DNA of 64,000 bases, taken from Pisaster brevispinus (lineage: Eukaryota; Echinodermata; Asteroidea; Forcipulatida; Asteriidae). The notes under the pieces were generated by a model. The model worked only from the letters and a program-made list of their open reading frames with translations, ran no database searches and was not told the origin of the DNA. A program made the position numbers and the translations under genes. Location: NCBI GenBank assembly GCA_023634235.1, contig JAMKCF010000003.1:14850742-14914741 (forward strand). Direction: 5' to 3'. Shown here piece by piece: positions 43,448 through 56,530 of the stretch (position 1 is its first letter; every line of letters begins with the position of its first letter).

Positions 43448-46400
43448 TTAGTCCTGGGACGATTCCACCGGAGCAATTCCACCCAGAAGACCCTGGGCAG
43501 TATTGAACAAGTTGATGGGGGAGTGACCATCTGTGATCAGGGTGGACTTCAATCCAAGACCCTGAAGGAGTTTCACCTACGGAGAAAGAAACAAGACATA
43601 AAATTATCATCTGCTGCCACCTGGACTCCTCAAAGTCTCAAATTTATCTCCACCACTGCAGTTGCACAGACGCAACCAAAGTTCCTTTTGGACACAGCCT
43701 AGGCTACTCTTTAATCAGTATTTTCAACACTTTAATCTGGGCCTGATTTCCTAAAGCTATTTAAGCACAAAAAGAGGCTAAGCACCACAAACTTATGCTT
43801 ACCAGAATAAGGTTACCAGCCAAAATATCATGTCCCCATGCACATTTTCTGACTGGTATCCTGCTAACTTATGCCAAGCAAAAAAACTTGTACGTAATAT
43901 TGTCTGCTTTGAGCAGAAATTGGGCCCTAGCCTTTACAGTTTTAGTGTAGAATTAATCTCCACAGAAAACCTACCTGCATCTCGGGGCCTGACACAGCGA
44001 TGGCCTTGATGGTGTCCGAGCCAATGGATTCAACCATCTTGTTGAACTTGGAGGTTTCAATCCCGGACATCTGCCCGGCCTTGTTCACCTCCATCTCGTT
44101 CTGTTCAGTGATGTACTTCAGCTCAGCCTCCCGGGCGTTGGTGAGACGGTCCAGCTCGGATTCCTGGATGAGAGGGAGATGTATAACAACAACAAAATCA
44201 AACAAGGGACATTGATAAAGTTTTGTTTACTTCAAATAACTGAAACAATAGACACAATCGGCGACCAGAGTCACGTGACTCATAGTAGGTATACAATGTA
44301 AACAAACCAAGCTAGCAATGCACAGTGAGCATGGAAAAGCATGGCTGCCTCCCACCTTATGGCAGAAGCGCTCAGAAGCAGCCATGCGTTTCCATTCACG
44401 CTGCGTGTTGCTTGCTTGGTTTGTTACATTTTATACTCACTATGGGTCATGTGACTGCAGTCGCCGATCGTGTCTATTGGATGTTAACCTTGTGTGGATG
44501 AACAGGATGTTTTACATAGTGGTTCATTTATTTTTCTTTCTCTTTCTGCTGTTTACTAGTTTACACATTAGTTTTTTGACAATCTATTTATTGAATCCCT
44601 ATTTATTAACCCTGTGGTGGGTTTTTGTTTTCTCTCTCTCTCTCTCTCTCACTCTGCTTTTTACCCCTTATACACATTGCTTTTGGGTTGTTTTTATCTT
44701 GAATTGTTTTATTAGATTTTTTTTTTTACTAGAAGAAGGTTTTTAGGAACAGGAATCTCATCAGGGAAAATTTAATAACTCTAGGTGAAAGTACCAAATT
44801 TGTAAACAAAAGTTGTAACTCTTTTCATACCCTATTCAACAATGTAACCTTTTCGCATATATTATACCGTTTTAATTTGTCCATTCAAAGATAACTTAAA
44901 GCAAACTGTTTTGACAATGAAAATTGAATGAAAAGTTCAATTTGTAAAAAAACAAATCAGGAAATAACTCACAGCTTCAATCTTAGCAGCCTCAGCCTTC
45001 AGCTTGGCCTGCTCAACGGCTGCTTCTCCCTCAATGCGAGCAGCCTCAGCACGGCTCTGGGCTTCGGCTTTAGCTTGACCGGTACTCTCTACCGCCGCGC
45101 TGTTGGCCTGGAGGAGGAGCAGCTCCTTACGAGCCTTCTCCGCCTCAGCCTCGTCCATGATCTTCTGACGCTCCAGGCGACCCTTGGCCTCTTGCTCCAG
45201 ACGCTCAGCCTCGTGTCTGTCATCAACAACAACGAAAAATGTCAAATTGAGTTTCTGTTGCTAATGTCGTTTTCCGTTTGTAATGTTCTGTTTTAATGGA
45301 CCATTGTCAAAGCCTCCCAAGCCACATGGTTTATGTAAACAATCAATGCTTAAGTGAGGGTCAACTTTCCCTTTGTTCAACCACTTTGCTTTTAGGAAAT
45401 TTGTGTTCCTTCTAAAATCAAATTTCTGATTTGTATAATATCAAGGTGACAAATTGTATTACCATTTGTCTTGACTTAAAATACAATTTTAATTTTGTTC
45501 CGAAGCTCACTGCAAAGAATATATTTCATTTTAAAAGTTATACCACTTCCCTGATCACATGATGTTAAATCAAAAGTTCAATTTATATGTTTCAATACTT
45601 TTGTTAGGGGGCGCCCTCAACCTCAAAATTGTTAAGGCAGTGCACAAAATGAGAGCTTTGGCTGTAGCTAAACAATATAACTGCAATACTTCATACTTTT
45701 AAAAAAGTACACAAGAGCAGAAAAACATGTTTCTTCTCAAAATTTGAAGAAATCGTCGAATTGTTTCCCCGTATTTACCTGGCCGTTGCTTCCTGGGAGT
45801 TGGTCGTGATCTCTATGGCCAGCTGAACAGACTTCTGAAGTGCATCTCGTGTGCGCTGGTCGACAGGCTCCACTGACTGGATGTCAATGCTGGTGATGAC
45901 CATGTTGTTCTGAGGGAAGTGGAACCGTTCCCGTACCTTCAGGTTCTCGTCTATCCCGAAGACGGAGGCACGAATGATCTTTGCTGAGTTCTGTGGAAGA
46001 ATTGAAGATGAGATATTATAAGGTGCTACTTGTATGGGTCTTATAATTTCAAACATAGCTCTGCATACCTGAAGAAAAACATAATAAGTACCTTGGGATG
46101 CCCTTCGGGTGTGAAAAGCGCTATGTACTAACTGCATACTACTATTATTATTATCGTCTCCTGACGATGACTAGAGCAACTAATCGAAACGTTGAGACCA
46201 ATTAGAACTCGCAGTGAAGTTAATAACGAGAAGTCCCCTCGATCCGATCCACTATTAAGCTAAAGTAGTAGTCCCGGCTGATTTCCTACCCTCCGCCCAG
46301 GTAGTAGCTAATAAGCTGGACAGTTCTTTTCAGAACTAAGTAGTCTCCCGAAGTAGTCTCCCGATTCCAAATTCTACTCCGCAGCAGTAGAATAAAAAGC

Positions 46401-49400
46401 AAGACCTCGTTCTCTAAGAACAAATCTACACAGCTAGTAGATATACACATGGTGTTACTGCAAACCGAATATATATTGATACCTCACCATGCAAAGCCTC
46501 AAAAAGTATATATTATTTATTACGTTATCATTTATCTCTAACCTTGTGGAAATCATCAAAGGCAACTCCAGCCACAGCTCCTCTGATGCGAGAGGCGATT
46601 GCCTTGCAAGCATCACCGATGAAGTCAGGCACACTGAAGAGTTTAGCAGCATCTGTCGGAGAGCTGTCCTTCTTTACATCAAGATGCCTAGAGAAAGGGA
46701 ACACACAAAAACACCTAAAATGTTTGAGGCTGTTTATGATGGCAGTCAGTTTTCAAAATGTGAGTTTTTCACAATACCCATACAGCTTAGTTTGTCTAAT
46801 GGTGTATCTCATTTAGAAAAAAACAAATGTAACAGCAATTTACTATGTAAAAAATAGTAAGTGGCCTGAAGTTTCAACACTAGCAGAGTCATTCACTAAG
46901 CTTCTGTTTTTTAGCCATCGAGAAAGACTCTGTTAGGGTCGAAACGTCAGATCATTAACTTTATTTTTGCATAGGTAGTTTTGGTTGGTAAGCAGTTTGC
47001 AACAACTGATACTATTCTGTTACAAAGTACTTCCTCTCCTTTATAATTCTTATGCTTTCTTATGATCCACACAAATGATTTAACATTGATTAAAAAAATC
47101 TATTTAAAATGGCAAGGTCGCAACAACAACAAAAGTTTACCACAAACATTCATAATTAACTGAAACACTCCATTGAGCTAAAGTACCATGTACTGAAGTT
47201 TAGCTTTCAACAGAAACACCTACTTGTATTAACAACAGCAAGAAAAACCTACCAGTTGTACGACAGCTGAAGTTGAAGGCGGGCATGGTCAGATGTCTCG
47301 ATAGTGATGATATCGGTGCAGAAATCAGGGCCGAGGAGAAGGCACAGGGACTTGATGACGTTGGGGCGCTTGGGCTTGCCTCCCGACAGACTCAGCTGGG
47401 TGAACTGCTCATCGGGGCCAAGCATGACTAACTCAGGACCAAACACAACCCTGGAGAGGGAAAACAAATGATATGATTATTTCCTCAAGTGTGAAGCATT
47501 ACTAGTCTATAGTAGAAGTGAGCAAAACACTTAGATCTCGCACAATAACTTAAAAATCAAACACCAAGATGACACGATTGCTGACTTGATTGAATATAGT
47601 ATTCCACAGTAAATGTGTACCAGAGAGGTTCGAGATTGCTGATGTGAATAATAAGCGACCTGTTCGCCAATTTGGTGCTGCATACTCCCAAGGAGTTGAG
47701 ATTTCAGACATGCAGAGGGCCTGATAACCAGGGGTAATACTAGTGTAAGGTGCTATGAGAAACCTACTTATCTTGAAAAAGGTCATACTAAACACACATT
47801 TTTGAACTTTTTATTACTACTCCATGTTAGCATTAAACTTTGTCATTGAAGGCAAATTTGTATTTTTGCATTTATCCTTGCTTAAATTTTGGCTAGCTTC
47901 CTGCCTTCAATAACTGAACAACCAAACCTTTGGACTCTAATAAAGACCAGTCATGCAGTGACTCATGGATTTCAAACTTTAAAGGAGGCCAATCGTATAA
48001 AAGGAAAAAAAGAAGAAGATTTATCCAAAAAAGAGACCAGCAAAAACTTTACATTCGATAAAAAACTTCACCCTACCTTGCTTTCTTCTCCTTGTAGTCA
48101 TAGATCTGCACGGCAGCATTGTGAGGCACACGGAACGTTACAACCCGAGTCTTCTCTCGCTGTTTATCACGTCCACCAGAGACTCCCCTCTCCCCGCGGT
48201 CAGCCAAAGGGTCCTTCATGCTGAGCAGGAGGGTCTCCACGGCGGGGGGAAGCTCCTTCTGCCACAGCTCCTCATCTTGGTTCAGCATGTAGGTCTCACC
48301 AGTGATGGCTCGCACCTTCGGGGAGAGAAAATAATTGTTTTAAAGTATTTACTGCTGTCCCGCAAGCAAATTAAAATCAATCAAACTGTTGTATCACTGC
48401 ACAAATACATTGACATAAGAATAAAACACATGTTTGACACTGCAGTAGTAGTGCTACTTGCTGGACCAATACGGGACACTATTCTGTACACAACCAACCA
48501 TATGACCCTCTGTAGGTGTTTGGCATTTCGGATCTTCCCACTCCAATTTGAAGGGATTGCACAAATAGCAAAGTTATTTTATTTTGCCCTCATTGGAAAA
48601 ATCCAATCTTTCTCTTTCCAATGTAGGTTAGCTTGGGTATGGAGGGTGAACATGGACAAAAACTACAGCTTGTTAACAAATGGCCTTTGTGGTCAGCCTT
48701 GATTGCTTCTTATGTGTTATCTTGGTCAACTAAAGTCGCTATTGGGGATCGGCCAGGGTATAGTGCACAGTCGACTAAAGTCGCCAATGGGGGCTGAAAG
48801 GGAATGGGTTAGAGTGACTTATTGATACACTTAATACCTATGTTGTCAGCGAGCTATTTCAACAGATCAAGCTAGGCGCCAACATTGTTCAGCAAGACAT
48901 ATATCTGATGCCAGTGGTCAAATGCAACTCGAGTAACTGTAGAATTGTTTGTTTACTTACATCAGTCTACAAATCTGTTTTGTATTTTTTTTTATTTGTT
49001 TATCTTACCTTACCCGTCTTGGTATCTCTGACATAGATACCTTCATTCTCATCCAGTGGGATGGCCGACCGCTTGGCAATCACCTCCACCTCCACTGGAG
49101 GAACGTACTCCTTGGGCCCACGGATCATCCACTTGTCACCTGGCTTACGCTCAACATCCTGTCATACGAAATACAAATAATGCAAAGAGTTTGTTCTGAA
49201 AAGGATTCGGAAAGCGACATAAGGATGGAGCATCTTCTAGAATTCAAGCCATTGAACAATAACCTTCAAACCTTCAACATTCATTCTCCAGGACCCAGTT
49301 TCATAGAGCTACTTTAGAGCATAATAAGTAGCCAATCACAACAATTTGAGTTACCAGATGGAGGTTACCAGCCAAAATACCATTTCACACGTACAATATG

Positions 49401-52400
49401 CAACTACTTTCCTGCTATATTGCGCTAAGCAGAAATCTTTCAAGCAATTTTGTTTTCTGTTTAAGCAGCCCTATGAGATTGGCCCCGGTAGACGCTCAGA
49501 GCACACTGGTCCAAATGTCTGGGAACCAACCTGTTCTTTTCAGAGTTATTTAGCACATGGAAGCTTCAAGTCCTATTTCAAACTTCAAACCTCACTCGTT
49601 AGGCATTTTGGCTGGTCCCTGTCCCAAAATACCGATCAGAATGCTCCACTATGTGGTAACTGGACAAAATGGACACCCAAAGAGTGGGTGACAAAGGGCT
49701 ACTGATACACTGCTAAATACATACAAATCTAACATGTCCATGCCATGAATTTGGGGGACTTGTGCATAATTTGTCAATAGTAGAGTAATTTTAAATTAGC
49801 AACAGTAACTTGAAACTGATACATATAATTCTCTAACAGTAACATAATAGGAGAATCAAATAATTACGATCCACTGATCAAAGTTTGTCACAGATTCTTG
49901 TAAGTTCTTTACAGCTACATTGAAGAAGAAACAAATAAGCTGAAATGCCATGTTTTTGTGGGGGGGTTTTTTCTTCAACTTACTGCATCTGTGTCCTTGA
50001 AGGCTTCTTGGGAGCGAAGCATGAGACCCTCGTCCTCTCCCAAAACGTAAACATCCTGAATTCCCTTCTCAAGATGCTCTCCTGGGCGCAGGAAGAAAGA
50101 CCTCTCACCCTGTAGTGGAGAGGAGAGAAAGAGAAGAAAATAGCATTTATTCATCCATTACAATTTTTGGTTTCTTAATTTATATCAAGTAATAAACCGA
50201 AAAGGAAACTGACTGGAATTTTTAAAAATAATTTGGGGTTGATCAAAGAAAAATTTACTGAAATGGGACTTGAACCTGGGACCTCCAGGTTAACGTGCTG
50301 GGGCTCTAACAACTGAGCTATCTATCCCTACTGTTGGCAGTCTTCCTATTTTGTCAATATTATTGTACCTTGACCAGTTTCTTCTGTCCAAGCTGTGGTT
50401 TGCCGTCGCCTCCTACAGGGTCCAGGATCACGCAATACTGTCTGTTGGTCAATGTAGTGATGGCTACAACACCAACCACCTGCAAAATCAGAAATTTGGA
50501 TTAATAAAAGCTGACTACAGGGATGAAATTTGTTGATTTGTGAACATTACTGAAAATGCCCTGTGTGCATAGGTTCCCCCTTATTCTACACCAAGAACAT
50601 CCCAGATGTTACAATTCAGGAGGTTTACAGACTCAGTGAGTCACCAGAAATACAAATCTACAGGCTTTGACATGATGTCTCTTTCGCCCTTTGATGACTG
50701 CTTTCCTTCTTTCAAGAAAAATTTAAAGATGCAAGGAAATTGAGAAAAAATCCTGAATACTGAAAATCACATGCCTGTTAAAAGAAGGAGGCATCTTTTT
50801 TAACTCGTTAAAATGTACAAATGTTTTTTTGGCTCCTAACAACAAATAGATTTGAATTTTCACTGACAACTGTGCAGTATGTCCTAACCCCCAAAAATAA
50901 AAAGTATGAACAAAGTAAAGTTTGTAAAGTTATCATCAAGTTATCAAACATGGACACATTTTTATTCCAACTTCCTTTTGTATAACAAATGTCCAAAAAA
51001 GGTTTATAAAGTCAAAATCTAAAATGACTCTTACTCAGGAAGTCAAATTTTCCAAAATATATTTTTTTCACAAATCAAACAAAGGGAAATATCACACTAA
51101 CAAGTGGATTTCTTTTCACAGCAAAAACATTCCAACGAAGTTAGCAAATGATGATTAACAATGGTATTTTGCTATAAACATTGACTTTTTACCTCTTCAT
51201 AAACCTGTGGAATATGTGCCTCTGTCTCGTTCATTGTGATCAGCCATTCCTCTCCGTTCTTCCTGACCACACCCTTCTCGTCCTTGAAGGTACGAGTGGC
51301 TCTGACGTGGAGTGCTTTCTGTTGACAAAGTCACAGACAGAAAAAAACATGAGTTCAACATTTCTCACTTAACAGCAGCAACTTTACTTCTGCTACCCAT
51401 ACTTTTGGCAAGAAGATTCAACAGCAAATAGTTGTTCTACAATGCTCGCCTCAGGCTGGCTCAGTTGGAACTTCAATCAGAACCTTGCAGAGTAACTGGG
51501 TTTTCCTTCTAGTAAGGTTTGTGGTAACATCATATACATTCAAATCTCTCTGATAAGTTGAGGTGGTTCTGAAGAGAACCGATGGAGTGGTTCCACCGCC
51601 AGTTCTTTTCAGAACCAAAATTTATTACAGAGATATTTGTTTGTATCTCCACCATGGTTGTATCTCCACCATGCAAATTTTCAAATCCAACTTAAGTTTC
51701 CCTTTATTTGGGCTTTTCCTCCCACATCCAAAAATGGCCACCGTCTCCTCTTCATAGTTTTCTATATGCCTATGAATTAAGACTTTTAAGATCTCTTGAT
51801 TTCTTCACTAAAAATAACTATTAATAAAAGTAATAATAAGGGAAACTAGACCAATGCAAGAAGTGGATAAAGTTTTCTTTAAGCCTGTACTCCACGTTGA
51901 CCTAAAGTAGCACTCACCTTGTCTGTAAGTACATAAGCATTGACCACACCCACGACTTCCTCGTATGCTCCAGGGAGGTAAGCTCCGACCTTCTTCACGA
52001 GCCACTCCTCTCCCGTCACCCTTTCCTCGTCCTGTCGATCCACTGTCTCCTTCCTGGCACGAAGCTTGATGGCCTGGTTGGCCTTGATGATTGTTGCGCG
52101 GCAGGTTTCGTCCACGACAACCTCCTTACGGGGAATGTAAGTGCCTGGGCCTTCGAAGAGCCACTCATCTCCAGCCACTCGCTTCTCCCCCTCGTCATCT
52201 TCGAAGTCAAGGATCGAGCGCAGGCGGAGGGCTGAATTGGCAGGCACAACTTTCAGTGGAGTCACGGCCTGTTGAAAAAGAAATTCATACTCTTAAGTAG
52301 GTCTTTAAAAGTGGAAAAAATTGTTTAAAATTTTGCTACTTAACAGAAACAAGCAGGATACCAGTCGCATGTGTTTGACCCAAGCAATGGCGGCCAATGC

Positions 52401-53523
52401 AACGGGTCTACTTTGGCATCTATCCTTCATAAATCAAATCAGAGGCACTCTACCACAATTCTCACCTGTTTGAGCATTTCTCCAGGGTAGAGCGGGAACG
52501 GGTCCTGAGTGAGGCGAATTTCCTGATCAGCATGACTGAGTTTGATCTGCCCGCTCTTATCAGCGATCACGGTGCCGTCCTCGTTGCGCTGTACAGGATT
52601 CTCAATGATTGCGCAATGGCGAGGTGGCACCATGACCATCTTCTCAGGACCATAGACGACTCTAAAAAAGAACCCAAAAAGGCGAGTAATAAACAGTTGG
52701 GATAATATGAGTCAAAGCAGCTGTTACCATGGCAATGAACTAGCCAAAATGGGCCACCTGCACAGATATTTTCTTTGTCCTCAGGATCCAATTTCATACA
52801 GGCTGCTTAAGCAGACAACAGCAGTTAGCATTTTTCTGATAAGCGAAAATAATCAGGAAACCTATTTCCAATGGTACATAATGGTATTTTGGCTGGTAGA
52901 TTTTCTGCTAAAGCAAAACTTTGTTATTGTTGTGCTTAAGCAGCTCTAGCCTGAGGAATAAGACTTGACCTCCATTTCTGGTCACTTGTAATCAATTAAG
53001 AATTTTGCCCAACTGGGGTTCATGTTGTCCATAAACCTGATGTAATGGTTGCTGAAACTTAGGCATAATTGGAATAGGTGTTTCTCAAAGTAAGCCTCCT
53101 CGTTCCAAGTTTTAACTTTGTTTTGTATTATGAATCAAAATTGGAAATTGTATTTATAATAAATAGGTATGGATATTTTCATTTCAGAGAATTCTGTATA
53201 AATAGATTTTTAAAAGAAGATTTGATTTTTTAAAACAAATTTTAGTCTTTGTTTGAGTTGTTTTTCGTGTCCTGCACAGTTTATTGACAGAGAAAGCTGT
53301 TGACACGGTGCCTATAATAGGGCAGGGAGATGTGATTGTCTCTTTACCTTTCATGATCCTGCCTGATGTAAGTACGAGGACCAATCTCCACTGTGGTGAC
53401 GTTTGTGTTGTGATTCAGGACATGGATGTAGTAGTACGGGGGAATCCTGTAGATAGACTCGTCTGCCCCACCTCCTCCAAGAGGAGGTGCAGTACTGCCT
53501 CGCTTGGTCCTGTCAGCCATCAT
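43448..53523 (-). CDS. MVP: Major vault protein
   Basis: Fourteen coding exons in transcript order: 53523-53348, 52661-52466, 52268-51918, 51318-51193, 50479-50369, 50109-49984, 49158-49009, 48315-48077, 47450-47253, 46687-46543, 45990-45779, 45216-44973, 44163-43975, 43576-43448. Splice sites and phases agree throughout; the product has 863 residues, normal for MVP (about 860-890). The first ATG follows an in-frame TGA and begins [10 protein letters not shown]. Residues 1-520 hold the family's repeated beta modules (for example [66 protein letters not shown]). A band-7/SPFH-like shoulder follows (about 540-670, [16 protein letters not shown]). A long Ala/Glu/Lys cap helix comes next (about 677-790, [20 protein letters not shown]), and the cap ring ends [19 protein letters not shown]. 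Known role: MVP polymerises into the shell of the cytoplasmic vault ribonucleoprotein. The gene is intact; introns carry only repeats. Confidence 0.97.
43736..43932. mobile_element. GGGCCC inverted-repeat element, MVP intronic copy
   Basis: Contains TTACCAGAATAAGGTTACCA, starts GGGCCTGATTTCCTAAAGC and ends AGAAATTGGGCCCTAG, so the ends are roughly inverted. It lies in the last MVP intron. Confidence 0.65.
44245..44479. mobile_element. Almost fully palindromic element of about 235 bp
   Basis: The left arm CAATAGACACAATCGGCGAC..GTCACGTGACTCATAGT runs about 100 bases, and the right arm is its near reverse complement ending GATCGTGTCTATTGG. Only a short centre is unpaired. It lies in the MVP intron between exons 44973 and 44163. 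An unspliced transcript could fold into a long hairpin. Confidence 0.8.
44631..44650. repeat. (CT)n microsatellite
   Basis: About ten CT units in an MVP intron within a T-rich tract. Confidence 0.85.
49291..49488. mobile_element. GGGCCC inverted-repeat element, MVP intronic copy
   Basis: Starts GGACCCAGTTTCATAGAGCT, contains GAGGTTACCAGCCAAAATAC and ends TTAAGCAGCCCTATGAGATT before GGCC. The ends are inverted repeats. It lies between exons 50109-49984 and 49158-49009. Confidence 0.65.
50222..50340 (-). mobile_element. tRNA-like SINE, family B
   Basis: Minus strand: AGGGATAGATAGCTCAGTTG head, GGAGGTCCCAGGTTCAAGTC B-box region and tail TTTGATCAACCCCAAATTAT. Same family as 26086-26172. It ends about 30 bases from MVP exon 50369-50479. 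Confidence 0.75.
50556..50780. repeat. Interspersed repeat, second copy of 18300-18590
   Basis: Shares GGTTCCCCCTTATTCTA, ATTCAGGAGGTTTACAGACT and ATCACATGCCTGT in the same order as the copy near 18300. It lies in an MVP intron. Class unknown. Confidence 0.6.
52780..52962. mobile_element. GGGCCC-family inverted-repeat element, MVP intron 1
   Basis: Starts near AGGATCCAATTTCATACAGG and CTGCTTAAGCAG, and ends GTGCTTAAGCAGCTCTAGCC. The ends pair as inverted repeats, and a TATTTTGGCTGGTA core is shared with other copies. Confidence 0.55.
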
Positions 53524-56499
53524 GAATGTTCAGCCTAAGAACAGAAAAAGAAATATCCAATACAAATACACTGGTAACATTTCTGGATTTAAAATGCTGT
53601 TTTTACTTGAATAGGGCATACAGAACTCAAAAGTCATTTTAGTCTTGCCCCACTACAAAAGAACTGTTGTGTACTCCTTGCTTTTCAAGTCATATAAATG
53701 GAATTAAACAAGGACAGGAATTGTGAGCTTACATACTTGCTCATATTTCAAGGTACAATGTACTGGACCATTTCAACGCAAAGTGAACTTTTAAGTTAAA
53801 ACTGAGGTTTAGCGCACACAATTTGCAAAAGTTGAGCAATGTTCAACTTTTCGATATACTTTCCAGGTCAACATCGTATTGCATTCAACCTCAAATACAA
53901 TCAATGCTTAAAAATGCAGGGTTTTAAAGCAATCAATGCTTAAAAATGCAGGGTTTTAAAGCAATCAATGCTGAAAAATGCAGGGTTTTAAAGCTGTGGG
54001 GCATTCTTAAACCATTTATTTAAAAGCTTGGCCAAAGCACGCTGAATTAAAAAGAGGCTCTCAGAATGTTGTTTACTTCTTTTTAATCTTAGAACCCTAC
54101 TGTACAAGCTGGGGCATTCTAAATGGTTTCCTTATGATTTAATCTGAAGTCTAAATTTGATCTAAAGATATCCCCCTACCCCCCCCCCCCACACACACAA
54201 TCAAAATGGCTCAAAAATTTGTCATAAACAACAACACTCTCTTTGTCATGTATGATAACAACAACTTGAATGAATTTGGTAAAACTTAACTGCACTAATG
54301 TAACTAAAAACAAACGTTACTTATGAAATCAAATGTCCTTCCAGTGAACAATTATATATTGAACAACAAATATTAGCCGTGAAACTCTACTACACAGCAA
54401 AATTGTACTTCCTCTTAATAACAAAAACCACCAATGATTGAAAAGCCACATTGATGTGAGTCACTGACCCATCTACCCTGATATTTATCTGCTGATTAGG
54501 CCAAGGTCAATGCGGGTGTAGCAATTGGTGAGACAGATATTTTGCATTTCATGCTGGGAATTGTCTGTACAACACAGTAGCAGTGACATGCAGTATGCCA
54601 GCACAAATTAGATGCAAGCGCAAAATTAAAACTTGGGTGCGCAAACTATGCATCTTCTTGGTGCACAAACAGCCATGTTCTGGGAGGCGGTCAAAGTTTA
54701 GTAAATAGTTTCTCTATTCTGTAATGCAGAGGGGGAAAAAAATGGCATACCATGCGGCATAAAGCAGTACTGGCATTTGTTTTCTGTCAATTTAAGTATT
54801 GATTTTAATTTCTGCTTGGATGTGCATGTGCGTGTACGAAAATCAGGATGCATCACAAAATGGAACTCTATGCAGTCAATTTCAACCCTAGAGTTTTCCA
54901 CTTGTTTGAGTATATTTTACCTCATTGTCAGATTGTAAATGTACCATCTGGTCAGTCCAGAGTCAATATATCCCATGTCATTTCATTATTGTGCAAAACA
55001 AATAGCAGTTAGCAGGCATTACTGTAGCGTCTAGAGCCTTGGTAGGATTTCTCCTGGGTCCTTTCTTCCGATGTGCGGAATAGTTATGGATAAGCGGGTG
55101 ACCACCAATGAAATGACTTGACGCATCGATGCTATCTCTAATCCAGGTTTTAGTCGGAGGAGCTCTGCTCCCTTTCAGTATCTCTCCCAAACTGCCTTCT
55201 TATTCTAACATTCCTTTTTTATCCTAACATTCCTTTCATTCCTCATTTTCTAAATCAAAATATTATTATTATTTATAAAAAAGAAACCAACCGAGCACGC
55301 GCTCGCGCTTTGCAAATAGTTCGCTCAACCGGTTGTAGCTCGTGCAACCGGTTGATTTATTTACATATCACAACACTATAAAACATCATAAAATCATAAA
55401 ATCGTATGCATAGTTCTAGGAGTATAGCGGGGGCTGCTGTCATGCCAATCCCTCCTTTACATGCAGGTAAAATGTACTAAAGCACAAGGGGCGTTAAAAT
55501 GGGTTGAAATCGAGTTCGCTCGGCCCATTAAACTTAAGTCAACCCCACCTACTCCTTCCTAGAACTACACGTGTACATACATGAAGTTCGTCCCGCTAGC
55601 GAGCATGGCAGAACGAACCTCATGGGTTCTTTGGATCGGAGTAAGCCCTACCCATCGTATCGATGCCAGTGGCGCAACCAGACATTTTCATTTGGCCAGG
55701 GTGGGCAAGCCGGGGTGGGCAAGCGGGGGCAAAGACATGTAATTCATTCCACAGCATTCTCCCTTAACAGAGGTCCACTGGCCAAATGCCAGTTTAATCA
55801 CCTTAAGGACCAGTCACAATTCACTCCAGCCCAAGCCAAGTGGTCCGTCCTCCCGACAGAGGATGGAGGGTTACGATCATCGCAAAAGGGCAAGTGCAAA
55901 AGCTGGGGGAACCAGTGAAATGACAATTAAGCTAACTGGTCCTGCAGACCAGTCACTGAAAAAGTTATGGGCAAACCCTGACTCCATCTCGGTGACATTG
56001 AGGGCAAGAGCTCAGAGCGGGGGCGGCAACCCTGACCCCCCCCCCCCCCCCAACGTCACTCAGCACTGGCATTGGTTTTTGTAAAACTACACTGTGTAGA
56101 ATTTAGGAAAGAACTTAAAACTAAGATTAAGATTTTTAAGAAGGTAGGGCACAAAACAATATTTTGCTTTCTCCAATTGGCCATATATAACTCAGATCAT
56201 GGAGGTAACATGCTCAGATCATGGAGGGAGGAAATGAATTTGTTGCGGCGGCTAGCGATTCGGCACGTAATTTGCAAGACACAGCACTTTGCATCGTGTT
56301 TACACAAATTGAACTCCGATTTGCGAGAGTGTCCGTGGTATGTGGTGGGTAACCGATGGGCAAAATAGTTTGCAGATCAGCTTTACAAATCACAAAAGTA
56401 GTCATTGCTAGTCTATTTTCCCGTTCATAATTTCAGTCATATCACTCACAAACTGTAGAAAAAGACAGGAAACTCACAAACGGATAAAACGTAACTCAC
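53524..56499 (-). other. MVP 5' untranslated exon end and large 5' intron
   Basis: Exon 53348-53534 includes 11 untranslated bases preceded by a TTCTTAG acceptor. Upstream of it I see no coding exon up to the proposed leader exon near 56500. The interval contains a three-unit 32-bp tandem repeat at 53898-53993, a poly-C run at 54178-54190, degenerate P3-type hairpin pieces at about 55405-55641 and a C run near 56040. The short open frames show no recognisable protein. Confidence 0.5.
53898..53993. repeat. 32-bp tandem repeat, three units
   Basis: The unit CAATCAATGCTTAAAAATGC plus AGGGTTTTAAAG starts at 53898, 53930 and 53962. Only one substitution separates the third copy (CTGAAA for CTTAAA). 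Confidence 0.95.
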
Positions 56500-56530
56500 C
56501 TTACCGAATCTCGACAACAAGACTGTGGAG
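56500..56530 (-). other. MVP: Probable non-coding first exon of MVP
   Basis: Minus strand CACAGTCTTGTTGTCGAGAT leads to a TAAG-GTGAGT donor (exon end 56500, intron from 56499). It fits a leader exon spliced to the acceptor at 53535, since the coding exon starts with only 11 untranslated bases. The upstream boundary is unknown. This is inference from splice signals and distance. Confidence 0.4.

Noticed and set aside
44318..44746. 142-codon hydrophobic plus-strand open frame
   Set aside because: Composed of the palindromic element arm and a T-rich/(CT)n tract within an MVP intron.
48121..48702. 193-codon plus-strand open frame
   Set aside because: Antisense to the MVP exon 48077-48315 and its intron; shadow of a real exon.
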